64,000 bases of DNA from JBEHWX01 sp048498995 (GCA_048498995.1 JBEHWX010000019.1:17093-81092); one strand, 5' to 3'; numbered from the stretch's first letter, positions 1 to 8,232 are shown. The notes: generated from the sequence alone by a model not told the origin. Numbers and translations are program-made.

Positions 1-387
1 AGCTACGAGGCGCTCACCTTCGCCGCCTGGCTGGGGAAGTCCACCTCCGATCTCTTCATCCTCTCCGGCGCCTTCGGGTCGCTCGATGCCGCCGGGTACG
101 AGGCACTCTGGCCCGGGAAGCTCCCGGAATGGGGTGGCTGGTACGACGAGGAGGAAGTGGAGATTCTCACCGGCGCTCCCTTCGATCTCGACGGGGAGAT
201 CAACGGCTGGGAGAAGGGCCCCGACGATATCCACTGGAATACGGTCGACAACTGGACCTTCCTCCCCGATGTGGGGCTCAGAACCGGTATCGATCTGGCG
301 CGCGGACTCCGGCTCGGGACCGACGGGCTCCCCTCGATGCCCTCGCTCGGCGCGCTTCGCGGGCGCCTGTCGAGATCCGGCTCCTGA
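1..387 (+). CDS. 3' end of an unrecognised protein (partial, 128 residues)
   Basis: An open frame runs from the window edge to a TGA at 385-387, so only the C-terminus is present. The visible part is rich in Trp, Gly and acidic residues (WLGKSTSDLF, EWGGWYDEEEVEIL, GWEKGPDDIHW) and ends in a basic Arg/Ser-rich tail. No signal peptide or membrane segment is visible, and I do not recognise the family. A strong hairpin lies 31 bp downstream and separates it from the convergent terC-like gene. The frame is supported by its typical codon pattern and by the terminator; the function is unknown. Confidence 0.6.
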   Translation, partial: SYEALTFAAWLGKSTSDLFILSGAFGSLDAAGYEALWPGKLPEWGGWYDEEEVEILTGAPFDLDGEINGWEKGPDDIHWNTVDNWTFLPDVGLRTGIDLARGLRLGTDGLPSMPSLGALRGRLSRSGS

Positions 388-418
388 GACCTCCGAACGC
401 CATCCCCTGAAAACGCGC

Positions 419-450
419 GCCGCCGATCCGGATACTCCCGGATCGGCGGC
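419..450. terminator. Bidirectional terminator-like hairpin
   Basis: A perfect 13-bp inverted repeat (419-431 with 438-450) has a 6-nt loop. It sits between two convergent genes. On the minus strand it is followed by GCGCGTTTTC, a weak T stretch; on the plus strand there is no T run. Confidence 0.6.
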
Positions 451-498
451 GTCGCACTGCGACCATCGCCATCACGATCGACGGCGATCTACTACCGG

Positions 499-534
499 GC
501 TCACGTCGCCCGAGCTCACGTCGCCCGAGCTCAC
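499..534. repeat. 15-bp tandem repeat at the terC-like stop codon
   Basis: The unit GCTCACGTCGCCCGA is present at 499-513 and 514-528, with a partial third copy at 529-534. Read on the minus strand, the partial copy contains the TGA stop of the TerC gene, and the two full copies repeat that TGA in frame at 15-bp spacing. It looks like slippage duplication of the gene's end. Confidence 0.75.
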
Positions 535-1511
535 TCCTCTCCGCCCAGACGCTTTCGTCCTTCCTCCTCCCCTTCCCCATGTCTGATCATCGGGTGCTCC
601 TCCACTTCCTGCGGAAACAGGAGCGAGAGGGCGACCGAGGCCAGAAGGATCACCGCCACCACGACGAGCGAGATCCCGGTCGGGATATGGATGTCGAAGG
701 CGGTCACCACCATCTTGGCGCCGATGAACGTGAGCACCACCGCCAGGCCGTATTTCAGGAAGTGGAACTTGTCGATCACGTTGGCCAGCAGGAAGTAGAG
801 CGCCCGCAGGCCGAGGATGGCGAAGATGTTCGACGTATAGACGATGAACGGCTCCTTGGTGATCGCGAAGATCGCCGGGATGGAGTCGAGCGCGAAGATC
901 ACGTCGGTGCTCTCGACCATCAGCAGCACGATCAGCAGCGGCGTCCCCATGGTGCGGGCGCCGACGCGGGTGAAGAACTTGTGGCCGTCGTACTCGTGCG
1001 TGATCGGGAACCAGCGGCGGACCAGCCTGATCAGCGGGTTGGCCTCCACCTCGATCGAACCCTCCTTCTCGAAGGCCATCCGGATGCCGGTGAAGATCAG
1101 GAACGCGCCGAAGACGTAGATCATCCAGGCGAACTGGCTGATCAGGATCGAGCCGACCGAGATCAGCGCCGCGCGCATGACGAGCGCGCCAAGAATCCCC
1201 CAGAAGAGGATCCGGTGCTGGAACGAGGCCGGCACCTTGAAGTAGCTGAAGATCAGGACGAAGACGAAGAGGTTATCGACCGAGAGCGATTTCTCGATCA
1301 GATACCCGGTGAAGAACTCCACCGCGCGATCCCGTCCGAACTCGAAATAGATGAAGAGATTGAACAGGAGCGAAAGGACGACCCAGAAGACGCTCCAGAG
1401 CGCCGCCTCCTTTGGCTTGACCTCGTGCGCCTCCTTGTGGAAGACGAACAGGTCGAGCGCCAGCAGGACGAGCACGAGGGCATTGAAGCCAACCCACCAC
1501 CAGATGCTCAC
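531..1511 (-). CDS. TerC/Alx-family integral membrane metal (manganese) exporter
   Basis: This 326-residue polytopic protein has about nine hydrophobic helices. It carries the two acidic signatures of the TerC family: EKSLSVDNLFVFVLIF near residue 73 and VESTDVIFALDSIPAIFAIT near residue 200. Family members such as Alx and MeeY export Mn2+ and protect metalloproteins, and the Asp/Glu residues in those helices bind the metal. The start is a GTG with AAGGGA about 9 nt upstream. It ends in an acidic/basic charged tail. It follows hemE by 50 bp on the same strand and may be transcribed with it. TerC membership is clear; the substrate is inferred. Confidence 0.9.
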   Translation of the reverse strand: MSIWWWVGFNALVLVLLALDLFVFHKEAHEVKPKEAALWSVFWVVLSLLFNLFIYFEFGRDRAVEFFTGYLIEKSLSVDNLFVFVLIFSYFKVPASFQHRILFWGILGALVMRAALISVGSILISQFAWMIYVFGAFLIFTGIRMAFEKEGSIEVEANPLIRLVRRWFPITHEYDGHKFFTRVGARTMGTPLLIVLLMVESTDVIFALDSIPAIFAITKEPFIVYTSNIFAILGLRALYFLLANVIDKFHFLKYGLAVVLTFIGAKMVVTAFDIHIPTGISLVVVAVILLASVALSLLFPQEVEEHPMIRHGEGEEEGRKRLGGEE

Positions 1512-1561
1512 GATCGGTATCCCTTGATTTGAGTGCGTTCTCGATGTCGGGGGGAGGTGCC

Positions 1562-2620
1562 TCAGCGCGCCGGCGCGGCGGCCGGCTGGAACTGCTTGAC
1601 CGTCTCGATGAAGGCGCGCGCGTTGTCGACCGGGACGCTCGGGAGGATGCCGTGGCCGAGGTTGGCCACGTAGCCCCGTCCGGCCGGCACCTTGGCGAGC
1701 ATGGCGCGGGTCCGCTCCCGGATCAGGTCGACGGAGGTCATCAGGATGGTCGGGTCGAGATTCCCCTGCAGCGGCCGGTCGGCCGGAAGCTCGGAGAAGG
1801 CGCGCCGCAGATCGGTCTGCCAGTCGATGCCGAAGCCGGTGGCGCCGGTCTCGGCGAATCCGTCGTAGCTCCGCACGCCCTTCGGGAAGTAGAGGATCGG
1901 CACCTCCGGGGCGCGGCGGCGCACCTCGGCCAGCACCGTGCCGGCGTGGCGGAGCCCGAACTCGCGATACTCCTCCTCCGGAAGAAGGCCGGCCCAGGTA
2001 TCGAACAGCTGAAGCATGTTCGCCCCGGCGGCAACCTGTCCGAGCAGATACTCCACCAGCTCCTCGGCCAGGGCGCCGAGAAGCTCGTGCGTCGCGGCCG
2101 GCTCGGCGAAGAGGAAGCTCTTGAACGTCTCGAATCCCTTGGAGCCCTGTCCCTCGATCATATAGGCGGCCAGCGTCAGCGGCGCGCCGGCGAAGCCGAT
2201 CACCGGCACGCGTCCGGCCAGGCGGCGCTTGGTCTCGGCGATCGCCTCGAAGACGAAGCCGAGCTCGGCGGTGATGCCGCGGCGGAGCGCGCGGATCGCG
2301 TCGGCGGTCCTGACCGGTGAGGGAAAGCGCGGCCCCCCTTTCCCCTCCTCGACCACCAGCTCCATCCCCATCGCCTCCGGTATCACCAGGATGTCGCTGA
2401 AGATGATCGCCGCGTCCACGCCGACGATGTCGACCGGCTGAACGGTCACCTCGGCGGCCAGATCCGGGGTCTTGCAGAGGCCGAGGAAGTTGGTCGTGGC
2501 GCGCACGGCGCGGTACTCCGGCAGGTAGCGTCCCGCCTGGCGCATCATCCAGACCGGATAGCGCTCGACCGGCTCGCCGCGGAGGGAGCGGAGAAGAAGG
2601 GAATCGTGCTGATCGTTCAT
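1562..2620 (-). CDS. hemE: Uroporphyrinogen decarboxylase
   Basis: HemE removes four acetate carboxyls from uroporphyrinogen III to give coproporphyrinogen III in the cytoplasm. The 352-residue length is typical. Visible signatures are PVWMMRQAGRYLPEYRAVR near the N-terminus (substrate-binding Arg residues), GFAGAPLTLAAYMIEG in the middle and GNLDPTIL near the C-terminus. The open frame extends upstream to 2962, but homology begins at the ATG at 2620. No good Shine-Dalgarno is visible; an 8-bp hairpin (2636-2655) sits 16 nt upstream of the ATG. It is the most downstream hem gene of the cluster, separated from hemD by a 360-bp gap, so it may have its own promoter. Confidence 0.95.
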   Translation of the reverse strand: MNDQHDSLLLRSLRGEPVERYPVWMMRQAGRYLPEYRAVRATTNFLGLCKTPDLAAEVTVQPVDIVGVDAAIIFSDILVIPEAMGMELVVEEGKGGPRFPSPVRTADAIRALRRGITAELGFVFEAIAETKRRLAGRVPVIGFAGAPLTLAAYMIEGQGSKGFETFKSFLFAEPAATHELLGALAEELVEYLLGQVAAGANMLQLFDTWAGLLPEEEYREFGLRHAGTVLAEVRRRAPEVPILYFPKGVRSYDGFAETGATGFGIDWQTDLRRAFSELPADRPLQGNLDPTILMTSVDLIRERTRAMLAKVPAGRGYVANLGHGILPSVPVDNARAFIETVKQFQPAAAPAR

Positions 2621-2980
2621 GCGTTCGATGTTCTGCCGCCGGAGCATTCCGGCGGATCGGGAAGATAGGAATTGATCGTCACCCGCTCGGGCAGTTCGCG
2701 CGCGCGCGGGAAACGGCGCACCGGAAGCGATGCATGGTTGCAACGGAGGCATCGGAGCGGAGATGCGCTCGCCAGGCGGGGTGCGGTGTAAGGATTCGTC
2801 GTGATCGCTCCGGCGCGGCCGCCTCGTGGCGACCTCGCGCCCCGGCCGATGGGCACAGCCTGATGAACACCGGCGGACGACGGAGCGTTCCGGGATCATC
2901 ACTCGGGCCTCGTCGCCACGGCCATCGCGGGCAGTGTCGCTCCCGCGCTCATGGGTCATCACCGGGGGTAACGGGAAGGA
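2621..2980. other. Intergenic region between hemD and hemE
   Basis: These 360 bases have no credible gene. Open frames crossing it are upstream extensions of hemE or antisense frames with no recognisable protein. The only structure I see is the 8-bp hairpin with a GCAT loop at 2636-2655, in the hemE leader. A hemE promoter probably lies here, but I cannot place it. Confidence 0.5.
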
Positions 2981-3715
2981 TTACCGCGACAGCTCCGCGG
3001 CCAGCGCCTCCGCGCTCGGCACCATCGAGACGTAGCCCGGAGGGAGCCCGGCGGCCCGGAGCGCGTCGGCCGTGGTAGGGCCGACGGCGGCGAAGATATG
3101 CCAGGGGGAGATCGGCGGACGTAACGAAACGAAGTTGGCCACCGCCGAGGGGGAGAAGAAGGCGATCACCGAGGGACGCTCGGCCTCGGCGAGCACCTGG
3201 CGCGCCCGCGCGGCGGCGCCGGGAGGGATCGACGGCGTGTAGAGCGGAAGCTCCACCACGTTGACGCCGCGATCGCTCAGGCCGTTCACCAGCTCGTCGC
3301 GGCGCTCGGTACTGCAGGGGTAGAGAAGCTCCGTCACGCCGGACAGATCCCGCTGGAGAAGCTCGGCCCCGGAATCGGCGACGGCCATGATCGGCACCCG
3401 CGGATCGGACTCCTCGAGGAGCTTCGCGCTCCGGCGGCCGACCACGTAGTAGCCGGCCGGGGGATGCTCGCGGAAGTCGGTCTCGCGCAGATCGAGCCAG
3501 AGATCGGTGGCGAAGGCGCTGGTCAGCAGCACCGGCTCTCCGCCGGCGATGCGGCGCACCGAGCGGAGGCCGCAGGCATCGGCCGCGAGCGGACGGAGCA
3601 GGATCATCGGCAGCGAGTGGACGTTCATCCCGAGCCGCTCGAAGCAGGGAGCGATCCGACGGTTCTCCGCCTCGCTGCGGGTCAGGATCACCGAGCCGGG
3701 CTTCACCGGGTCCAT
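2981..3715 (-). CDS. hemD: Uroporphyrinogen-III synthase
   Basis: HemD cyclises hydroxymethylbilane, inverting ring D, to uroporphyrinogen III. The protein has 244 residues, typical for the family, with the expected two-lobed layout. It begins VKPGSVILTRSEAENRRIAP, continues with LLTSAFATDLWL and YYVVGRRSAKLL in the middle, and ends with IAFFSPSAVANF and FAAVGPTTADALRAAG. The latter matches the conserved 'IGptTA.al...G' signature. The ATG at 3715 is chosen because GGGAGGG lies 6 nt upstream; the much longer open frame upstream is spurious. HemD sequences diverge strongly, but the position between hemC and hemE supports the call. Confidence 0.88.
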   Translation of the reverse strand: MDPVKPGSVILTRSEAENRRIAPCFERLGMNVHSLPMILLRPLAADACGLRSVRRIAGGEPVLLTSAFATDLWLDLRETDFREHPPAGYYVVGRRSAKLLEESDPRVPIMAVADSGAELLQRDLSGVTELLYPCSTERRDELVNGLSDRGVNVVELPLYTPSIPPGAAARARQVLAEAERPSVIAFFSPSAVANFVSLRPPISPWHIFAAVGPTTADALRAAGLPPGYVSMVPSAEALAAELSR

Positions 3716-3859
3716 GCACCCTCCCCACGCGCGCCGGAGCCGATCCGGGGGAGCCCGTTCGACCCGAGGGATTTCCTCCGGGATATGGTAGTTTCGCTCC
3801 CCGTCCCCGGAGGACGCCGGAGGGCGTCCGCGGGCGACAGGAACCGATAGCACGCTTTC

Positions 3860-4000
3860 ATGGAACCCATTACCCTCGTTCTCGTCGGCATCGTCGTCCT
3901 TGCCGCGCTCATCATGATCATCAAGCGGCTGGTGAAGTTCGGCTGCATCCTTCTTCTGCTGGCGGTCGGCGTGGTTCTCTACTTCCTCTACCTCCGCTGA
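3860..4000 (+). CDS. Small two-helix membrane protein (46 residues)
   Basis: ATG at 3860 to TGA at 3998-4000, on the strand opposite the hem genes. The product starts MEPITLVLVGIVVLAALIM. It is two hydrophobic stretches separated by a short basic hinge (KRLVKFG) and ends YFLYLR. This is a typical small membrane protein with positive residues between the helices. A TAGTTTCG box (3788-3795) about 70 nt upstream resembles the TAnnTT-type boxes seen elsewhere in the window. It is divergent from hemD and convergent with hemC. Its function is unknown; the hydrophobic pattern supports coding, but there is no homology evidence. Confidence 0.5.
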   Translation: MEPITLVLVGIVVLAALIMIIKRLVKFGCILLLLAVGVVLYFLYLR

Positions 4001-4008
4001 TTCCATCG

Positions 4009-4066
4009 CCGGAACATCCGTTCCTGAGCTTCCGTTCCGAAGCGGATATTCCGGAACATCCGTTCC
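4009..4066. repeat. Direct repeat of a palindromic 16-mer between convergent genes
   Basis: CCGGAACATCCGTTCC occurs at 4009-4024 and again at 4051-4066, 42 bp apart. Each copy contains a GGAAC/GTTCC inverted pair. The array lies between the end of the small membrane protein and the end of hemC, where a terminator would be expected. Confidence 0.6.
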
Positions 4067-4083
4067 GACGCATCCGACACGGA

Positions 4084-5016
4084 TCAGTCGGCGGCGCGGC
4101 GGATCTCCTCGAGGATCTCGCGGCCGCCGGCATCGGCAAGGCGCGCGGCAAGCTCGGCGCCGAGCCGCTCGGCATCCAGCACCGCCCCCTCGATCCGGTC
4201 CCGCACCAGATGCTTCCCGTCGAGCGACGCGATCACGCCGTCCAGCCGGATCTTCTTCCCCTGCACGGTCGCGAAGGCGCCGATCGGCACCTGGCATCCC
4301 CCCTCGAGCTCCCTGAGGAGCGCCCGCTCGGCCATCGCCGCCGAGCGCGTCTCCGGGTGCTCCAGCTCCCGGACCATCGCGATCACATCCTCGTCGTCCC
4401 CCCGCGTCTCGATGCCGAGCGCCCCCTGCCCCACGGCGGGGATCATCGTCGTCGGCGGAATCACCTCGGCGATCTCGTGCGCCAGGTCGAGCCGCTCCAG
4501 GCCGGCGGCGGCCAGAATCATCCCATCCCACTTGTTCGTCCGGTACTTCTGCAGGCGCGTCGGCACGTTCCCCCGCACGTCGACGATGTTCAGGTCGGGA
4601 CGCAGGTGAAGAAGCTGCGCGCGGCGGCGGAGCGATCCGGAGGCGACCGTGGCGCCGGCCGGCAGCTTCGCGAGCGTCATCCCCTCCGGGGCCACCAGCA
4701 CATCCTCCGGACGATGCCGGCGCGTGACCGCCGCGAGCGTGAGCCCGGGCGGGAGCGAGGTGGCCAGATCCTTCAGCGAATGGACCGCCAGATGGATCCG
4801 GCGCTCCAGCAGCGCGCTCTCCAGCTCCTTGGTGAACAGCCCCTTGTCGCCGATCCGGCTCAACGCCGTGTCCAGGTTCTTGTCGCCGGTGGTGTGGATG
4901 ATCTCCACGCGGACCCTCAATCCCGGGAAGCGCGCGCGCAGCATGCCGTCGATGGCGTTGGCCTGCCAGAGCGCCAGCGCCGATCCGCGCGATCCGATCA
5001 CGATCTCCTCGCGCAT
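4084..5016 (-). CDS. hemC: Hydroxymethylbilane synthase (porphobilinogen deaminase)
   Basis: HemC condenses four porphobilinogens into hydroxymethylbilane. The 310-residue protein begins MREEIVIGSRGSALALWQAN. It has IHTTGDK, GLFTKELE, HSLKDLAT (catalytic Asp83), ASGSLRRRAQL, RGNVPTRLQK and LEGGCQVPIGAFA, whose Cys241 carries the dipyrromethane cofactor. The ATG at 5016 is favoured over upstream starts because GAGGAG lies 6 nt before it. It also lies 11 nt after the hemA stop. An 18-bp tandem duplication spans this junction and repeats the GAGGAGATCGTGAT segment. It is co-transcribed with hemX and hemA. Confidence 0.96.
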   Translation of the reverse strand: MREEIVIGSRGSALALWQANAIDGMLRARFPGLRVRVEIIHTTGDKNLDTALSRIGDKGLFTKELESALLERRIHLAVHSLKDLATSLPPGLTLAAVTRRHRPEDVLVAPEGMTLAKLPAGATVASGSLRRRAQLLHLRPDLNIVDVRGNVPTRLQKYRTNKWDGMILAAAGLERLDLAHEIAEVIPPTTMIPAVGQGALGIETRGDDEDVIAMVRELEHPETRSAAMAERALLRELEGGCQVPIGAFATVQGKKIRLDGVIASLDGKHLVRDRIEGAVLDAERLGAELAARLADAGGREILEEIRRAAD

Positions 5017-5037
5017 CACGATCTCCTCACGTATCAC
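5002..5037. repeat. 18-bp tandem duplication at the hemA stop/hemC start junction
   Basis: Two 18-bp units (5002-5019 and 5020-5037) differ at only two or three positions. The upstream unit contains the hemA stop codon (5027-5029) and the hemC Shine-Dalgarno; the other contains the hemC ATG and its first codons. The duplication doubles the SD-like GAGGAG. Confidence 0.75.
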
Positions 5038-6550
5038 GATTCTCTCCTTCCGACGACTCCGCGTCGAGCTCGATGTCATCCCGACGATGCCCCGCGGCGC
5101 CGTTACGGGCCGCGCCGTTGAGCGCCGTCGGATTCAAGGTGCCGTTTCGATTGCCGACCCGCCCCGCCTGCTGAAGCATGCTCCCCGCCTCGCCATTCGT
5201 CGATGCTCCGTTCGCGGATGATCCACTGACGGATGCTCCGTCGCCGGCATCATCGCTCGCGGCTTCGTCGCGTGGCTGCTCGCCGGCGGCGTCGAGATTG
5301 AAGAGGAGCTTGACGTATTCGGCCTTGGTCATGATCCGGTTGTGGTCGGCCTCCTCGTCGAGCAGATGCGCCATCGGCATGCCGATGATCTTCTTGACCA
5401 CGCTGGCCACCAGCTTCTCGACATGCTGGAACTCCGACTCGGAGAAGCGGTGCCGGTTCTTCTCCAGCTCCGCGCGGGCGATCGACTCGCTCTGCCGCTT
5501 CAGCTCCGCCACCACCGGCGTCACCGGCAGCAGGTTGCACCAGCTCGAGAACTTGGCCAGCTCCTCGGCGATGATCATCTCGGCGCGCGGCAGCTCGCTC
5601 CGGCGGCGGACCACGTTCGACTCGATCACGTTGTTCAGGTCGTTCAGGTCCTTGCAGAAGACGTTCGGCAGCGTGCCGACCCGGGGCTCGACGTTGCGCG
5701 GCACGGAGATGTCCACGATCAGTTGCGGCTCCCCCCCACGGCGCGACGCGGCCGAGCGGGCCATCGCGTAATCGATCACGTAGCTGGCCGCGCCGGTCGA
5801 GACGATGACGATATCGAACTCGTGAAGACGCGCCGCCAGGCTCTCGAGCGGCATCACCTCGCCGAAGCCGAGCCGCTCCACCAGATCGCGCGCGCGCGCC
5901 TCGGTCCGGTTGGCGATGGTGACGCTCCGCACTCCCTGGCTCCGGAGGTTCCGGGCGGTGAGCTCGCCGGTCTCGCCGGCGCCGACCACGAGCGTCCGCT
6001 TGTCGCCGAACGGATAGAAGATCTTCTTGGCCAGCTCGACGGCCACGTAACTGATCGAGACCGCCCCGGCGAACAGATCGGTCTCGCTCTTGACCCGTTT
6101 GCCGGTGTGGAGCGCGACCGAGAAGAGGCGGTTCAGGACCTTGCCGACCGAGCCGCACTCGCGGCCGATCTGGAAGGCCTCCTTCACCTGGCCGATGATC
6201 TGGATATCGCCGATCACCTGCGAGTCGACGCCGGAGGCGACCTCCAGCAGATGCTGGGCGGCGCTGCCGCCGTGGAGCACGAACAGATGCGACGGGGGAA
6301 GCTCCATCATCTTCCGGCGGCGGAGCCAGTCGGCCACGCGTGCCGGCTCGAACGGCTCGGCCGGGGACTCCCGGAGCGGCACCACGTAGATCTCGGTGCG
6401 GTTGCAGGTCGAGACGATCGCGGCCTCCACGCCGAGCTCCCGCTGAAGCTCTCCCAGAGCCTCGCGCAGCTCCTCCTCCCCGAAGGCCAGGCGCTCCCGG
6501 ACGTCGAGGGGGGAATACTTGTGCGATGTGCCGATGACGTGGATGTTCAT
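5027..6550 (-). CDS. hemA: Glutamyl-tRNA reductase with a long disordered C-terminal extension
   Basis: HemA reduces glutamyl-tRNA(Glu) to glutamate-1-semialdehyde with NADPH, the first committed step of C5 haem synthesis. Visible features are GTSHKYSPLDVRERLAF at the N-terminus, STCNRTEIY with catalytic Cys49, GDIQIIGQVK, the NADPH site VVGAGETGELTARNL, and the helical dimerisation region ending VKLLFNLD. The enzyme normally ends there, near 420-430 residues. This one continues for about 80 residues rich in Asp, Ala, Gly, Ser and Asn. The ATG at 6550 overlaps the hemX stop by one base (TGATG), so the two genes are translationally coupled. The core call is firm; the role of the tail is unknown. 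Confidence 0.95.
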   Translation of the reverse strand: MNIHVIGTSHKYSPLDVRERLAFGEEELREALGELQRELGVEAAIVSTCNRTEIYVVPLRESPAEPFEPARVADWLRRRKMMELPPSHLFVLHGGSAAQHLLEVASGVDSQVIGDIQIIGQVKEAFQIGRECGSVGKVLNRLFSVALHTGKRVKSETDLFAGAVSISYVAVELAKKIFYPFGDKRTLVVGAGETGELTARNLRSQGVRSVTIANRTEARARDLVERLGFGEVMPLESLAARLHEFDIVIVSTGAASYVIDYAMARSAASRRGGEPQLIVDISVPRNVEPRVGTLPNVFCKDLNDLNNVIESNVVRRRSELPRAEMIIAEELAKFSSWCNLLPVTPVVAELKRQSESIARAELEKNRHRFSESEFQHVEKLVASVVKKIIGMPMAHLLDEEADHNRIMTKAEYVKLLFNLDAAGEQPRDEAASDDAGDGASVSGSSANGASTNGEAGSMLQQAGRVGNRNGTLNPTALNGAARNGAAGHRRDDIELDAESSEGENRDT

Positions 6551-7380
6551 CAATTGAACCTGTGGAAACCGGAGAACAGAACGTTGATCACCGTCATCGA
6601 GAGGATCGTGCCGAGGAACCCGACCAGCGAGAGGATCACCACCTTGCGTGCCTCCAGCCGGGCCAGGTACTTGGCCCCGAGCGCCACCAGATAGATCCCG
6701 AGAATCGCGAACGTGGCGATCAGCTTCGGGTCGTGATAGGTGAAGTTCGGCAGCACGTCCGGCAGCCAGACCACCGCGACCAGGATGGCCGCCGCCAGGA
6801 AGACGACGCCGATCAGCGCCGATTTTTCGCTCATCCGCTCCAGCAGCTGAAGGCTCGGCAGGCGATCGTAGAGGGGACCGAACCGGCTGGACTTGAGCTG
6901 ATGATAGAGCATCAGATAGAGTCCGCCATAGACGGCCGAGACGGAGAACGCGGTATAGCCGAAGAGGGCCGCGCTGATGTGAATGCCGACCACGTCGTTC
7001 AGCAGCACCGGATTGGCGGTCGCCACCTCCACGCCGGGGGAGAACATCGCCGAGAAGGTCTGCAGCAGGAGCGCCAGGCTCAGAAAGAAGAACCCGGTCC
7101 CCCGCTCCCCCGTGGCCACCTCCACCACCAGATAGGTGAGGGTGACGGTGTAGGCGATCATGGTCATGATCTCGAACGGATTGTAGACCAGGCAGTGCCC
7201 GTGATAGATCGTCTGAGCGTAGATCAGGAGCGTGTGGACCACGATCGCGGCCATGATCGCCGGACGGGTCCAGCGGACGAATCCCTCCTCCTTCCGGAAG
7301 AAGGCCAGCCCGTAGACGGTCACCGCCGCGCTGTAGGTCAGCGGCAGCAGCGCCTCGCAGATCTTGACCAACAGAAGCAT
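6550..7380 (-). CDS. CcsA/HemX-like cytochrome c assembly membrane protein
   Basis: This is a 276-residue protein with about eight transmembrane helices. Relevant segments are IYHGHCLVYNPFEIMTMIAY, GIHISAALFGYTAFSVSAVYGGLYLMLY and the C-terminal hydrophobic pair. The pattern fits the CcsA/HemX family, which lies directly upstream of hemA in many bacteria. Members either handle haem for c-type cytochrome maturation or lower HemA levels (HemX). The gene is coupled to hemA by a TGATG overlap, which favours a HemX-like role in the tetrapyrrole operon. No clear Shine-Dalgarno precedes the ATG at 7380; the sequence just upstream is the repeat family starting at 7386. Confidence 0.8.
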   Translation of the reverse strand: MLLLVKICEALLPLTYSAAVTVYGLAFFRKEEGFVRWTRPAIMAAIVVHTLLIYAQTIYHGHCLVYNPFEIMTMIAYTVTLTYLVVEVATGERGTGFFFLSLALLLQTFSAMFSPGVEVATANPVLLNDVVGIHISAALFGYTAFSVSAVYGGLYLMLYHQLKSSRFGPLYDRLPSLQLLERMSEKSALIGVVFLAAAILVAVVWLPDVLPNFTYHDPKLIATFAILGIYLVALGAKYLARLEARKVVILSLVGFLGTILSMTVINVLFSGFHRFN

Positions 7381-7385
7381 GGGGA

Positions 7386-7874
7386 GAGAATTGAGAATTG
7401 AGAATGAAGAACCATGAAATTACTGCCGGTCCGGGAGCGCGCGCCGGTCCGGGAGCGCGCGCCGGTCCGGGAGAGCGCGCCGGTGCGCGACGGGTTCCCG
7501 TGGTCGTTCCTCCGAGGAGTGCGCGGATCCTACGGAGGGAATTGAGAATTGAGAATGACGAACCATGAAATTACTGCCGGTCCGGGAGAGCGCGCCGGTG
7601 CGCGGCTGCTTCCCGTGGTCGTTCCTCCGAGGAGTGCGGATCCTACGGAGGGAATTGAGAATTGAGAATGAAGAACCATGAAATTACTGCCGGTCCGGAG
7701 CGCGCGCCGGTCCGGAGCGCGCGCCGGGTTCCCGTGGTCGTTCCTCCGAGGAGTGCGGATCCTACGGAGGGAATTGAGAATGAAGAACCATGAAATCACT
7801 GCCGGTCCGGGAGCGCGCGCCGGTCCGGGAGAGCGCGCCGGTGCGCGACGGGTTCCCGTGGTCGTTCCTCCGAG
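7386..7874. repeat. Four direct copies of a ~105-155 bp composite repeat
   Basis: Four imperfect units begin near 7386, 7539, 7652 and 7771. Each opens with one or two GAGAATT steps, then an AGAATGA(A/C)GAACCATGAAAT core. This is followed by a GC-rich segment of variable length built from CCGGTCCGGGAGCGCGCG blocks, then GTTCCCGTGGTCGTTCCTCCGAGG. The first three end in GGATCCTACGGAGGGA, which can pair with TCCTCCG upstream in the unit. Length differences come mostly from the number of CCGGTCCGGGAG blocks. Some open frames cross the region but only read the repeat. Confidence 0.85.
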
Positions 7875-8065
7875 GCGGTTTCGCGGTGTGTCACGACCTG
7901 CTCCGCACCGTCGGCCTGGACGCCCGCGTTGAGCCATGCACCTTCGGCCTGGCACCCGCATCCGAGCCATGAACTCTCGGAACCTACTTGACAGCCGAGG
8001 CTAGAGGTTCCAGCGCGCCGACGAAATCCCATTCCCCACCCCACTCCCCCCGATTTCTCCCTCTC
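7875..8065. other. Unique spacer between opposed repeat arrays
   Basis: About 190 bases lie between the direct copies on the left and the inverted copies on the right. There is no credible ORF and no recognised RNA. It contains a short duplication of TTCGGCCTGGCACCCGCATC-like sequence (7908-7970) and an AT-poor C-rich run before 8066. Confidence 0.4.
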
Positions 8066-8232
8066 TCATGCCAGCAGAGATTTCATGGTTCGTCATTCTC
8101 AATTCTCAATTCTCACATCCCCCACTCATGCCAGCAGAGATTTCATGGTTCGTCATTCTCAATTCTCAATTCTCACATCCCCCCACTCATGCCGGCAGAG
8201 ATTTCATGGTTCGTCATTCTCAATTCTCAATT
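8066..8232. repeat. Three inverted copies of the repeat core, 60-bp period
   Basis: Units start near 8066, 8126 and 8187. Each reads TCATGCC(A/G)GCAGAGATTT, then CATGGTTCGTCATTCTCAAT, then TCTCAATTCTC and a C-rich linker. The reverse complement of the left-array core (7386-7874) matches this almost base for base, so the two arrays face each other across the spacer. The last copy supplies the rodA stop codon (8227-8229) and final codons. Confidence 0.85.

Noticed and set aside
579..1532. Long open frame on the plus strand opposite the TerC gene
   Set aside because: It has the charged, low-quality composition of antisense frames in high-GC DNA, whereas the minus-strand frame shows a clear TerC family pattern.
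2981..4531. A 516-residue open frame for hemD and a 466-residue one for hemE
   Set aside because: The upstream parts do not resemble the families. The hemD start at 3715 has a good ribosome-binding site; the hemE start at 2620 fits homology.
8066..8232. Regularly spaced repeats that could suggest a CRISPR array
   Set aside because: There are only three units, the 'spacers' are short C-rich linkers, the core is the inverse of the direct array on the left, and no cas gene is nearby.
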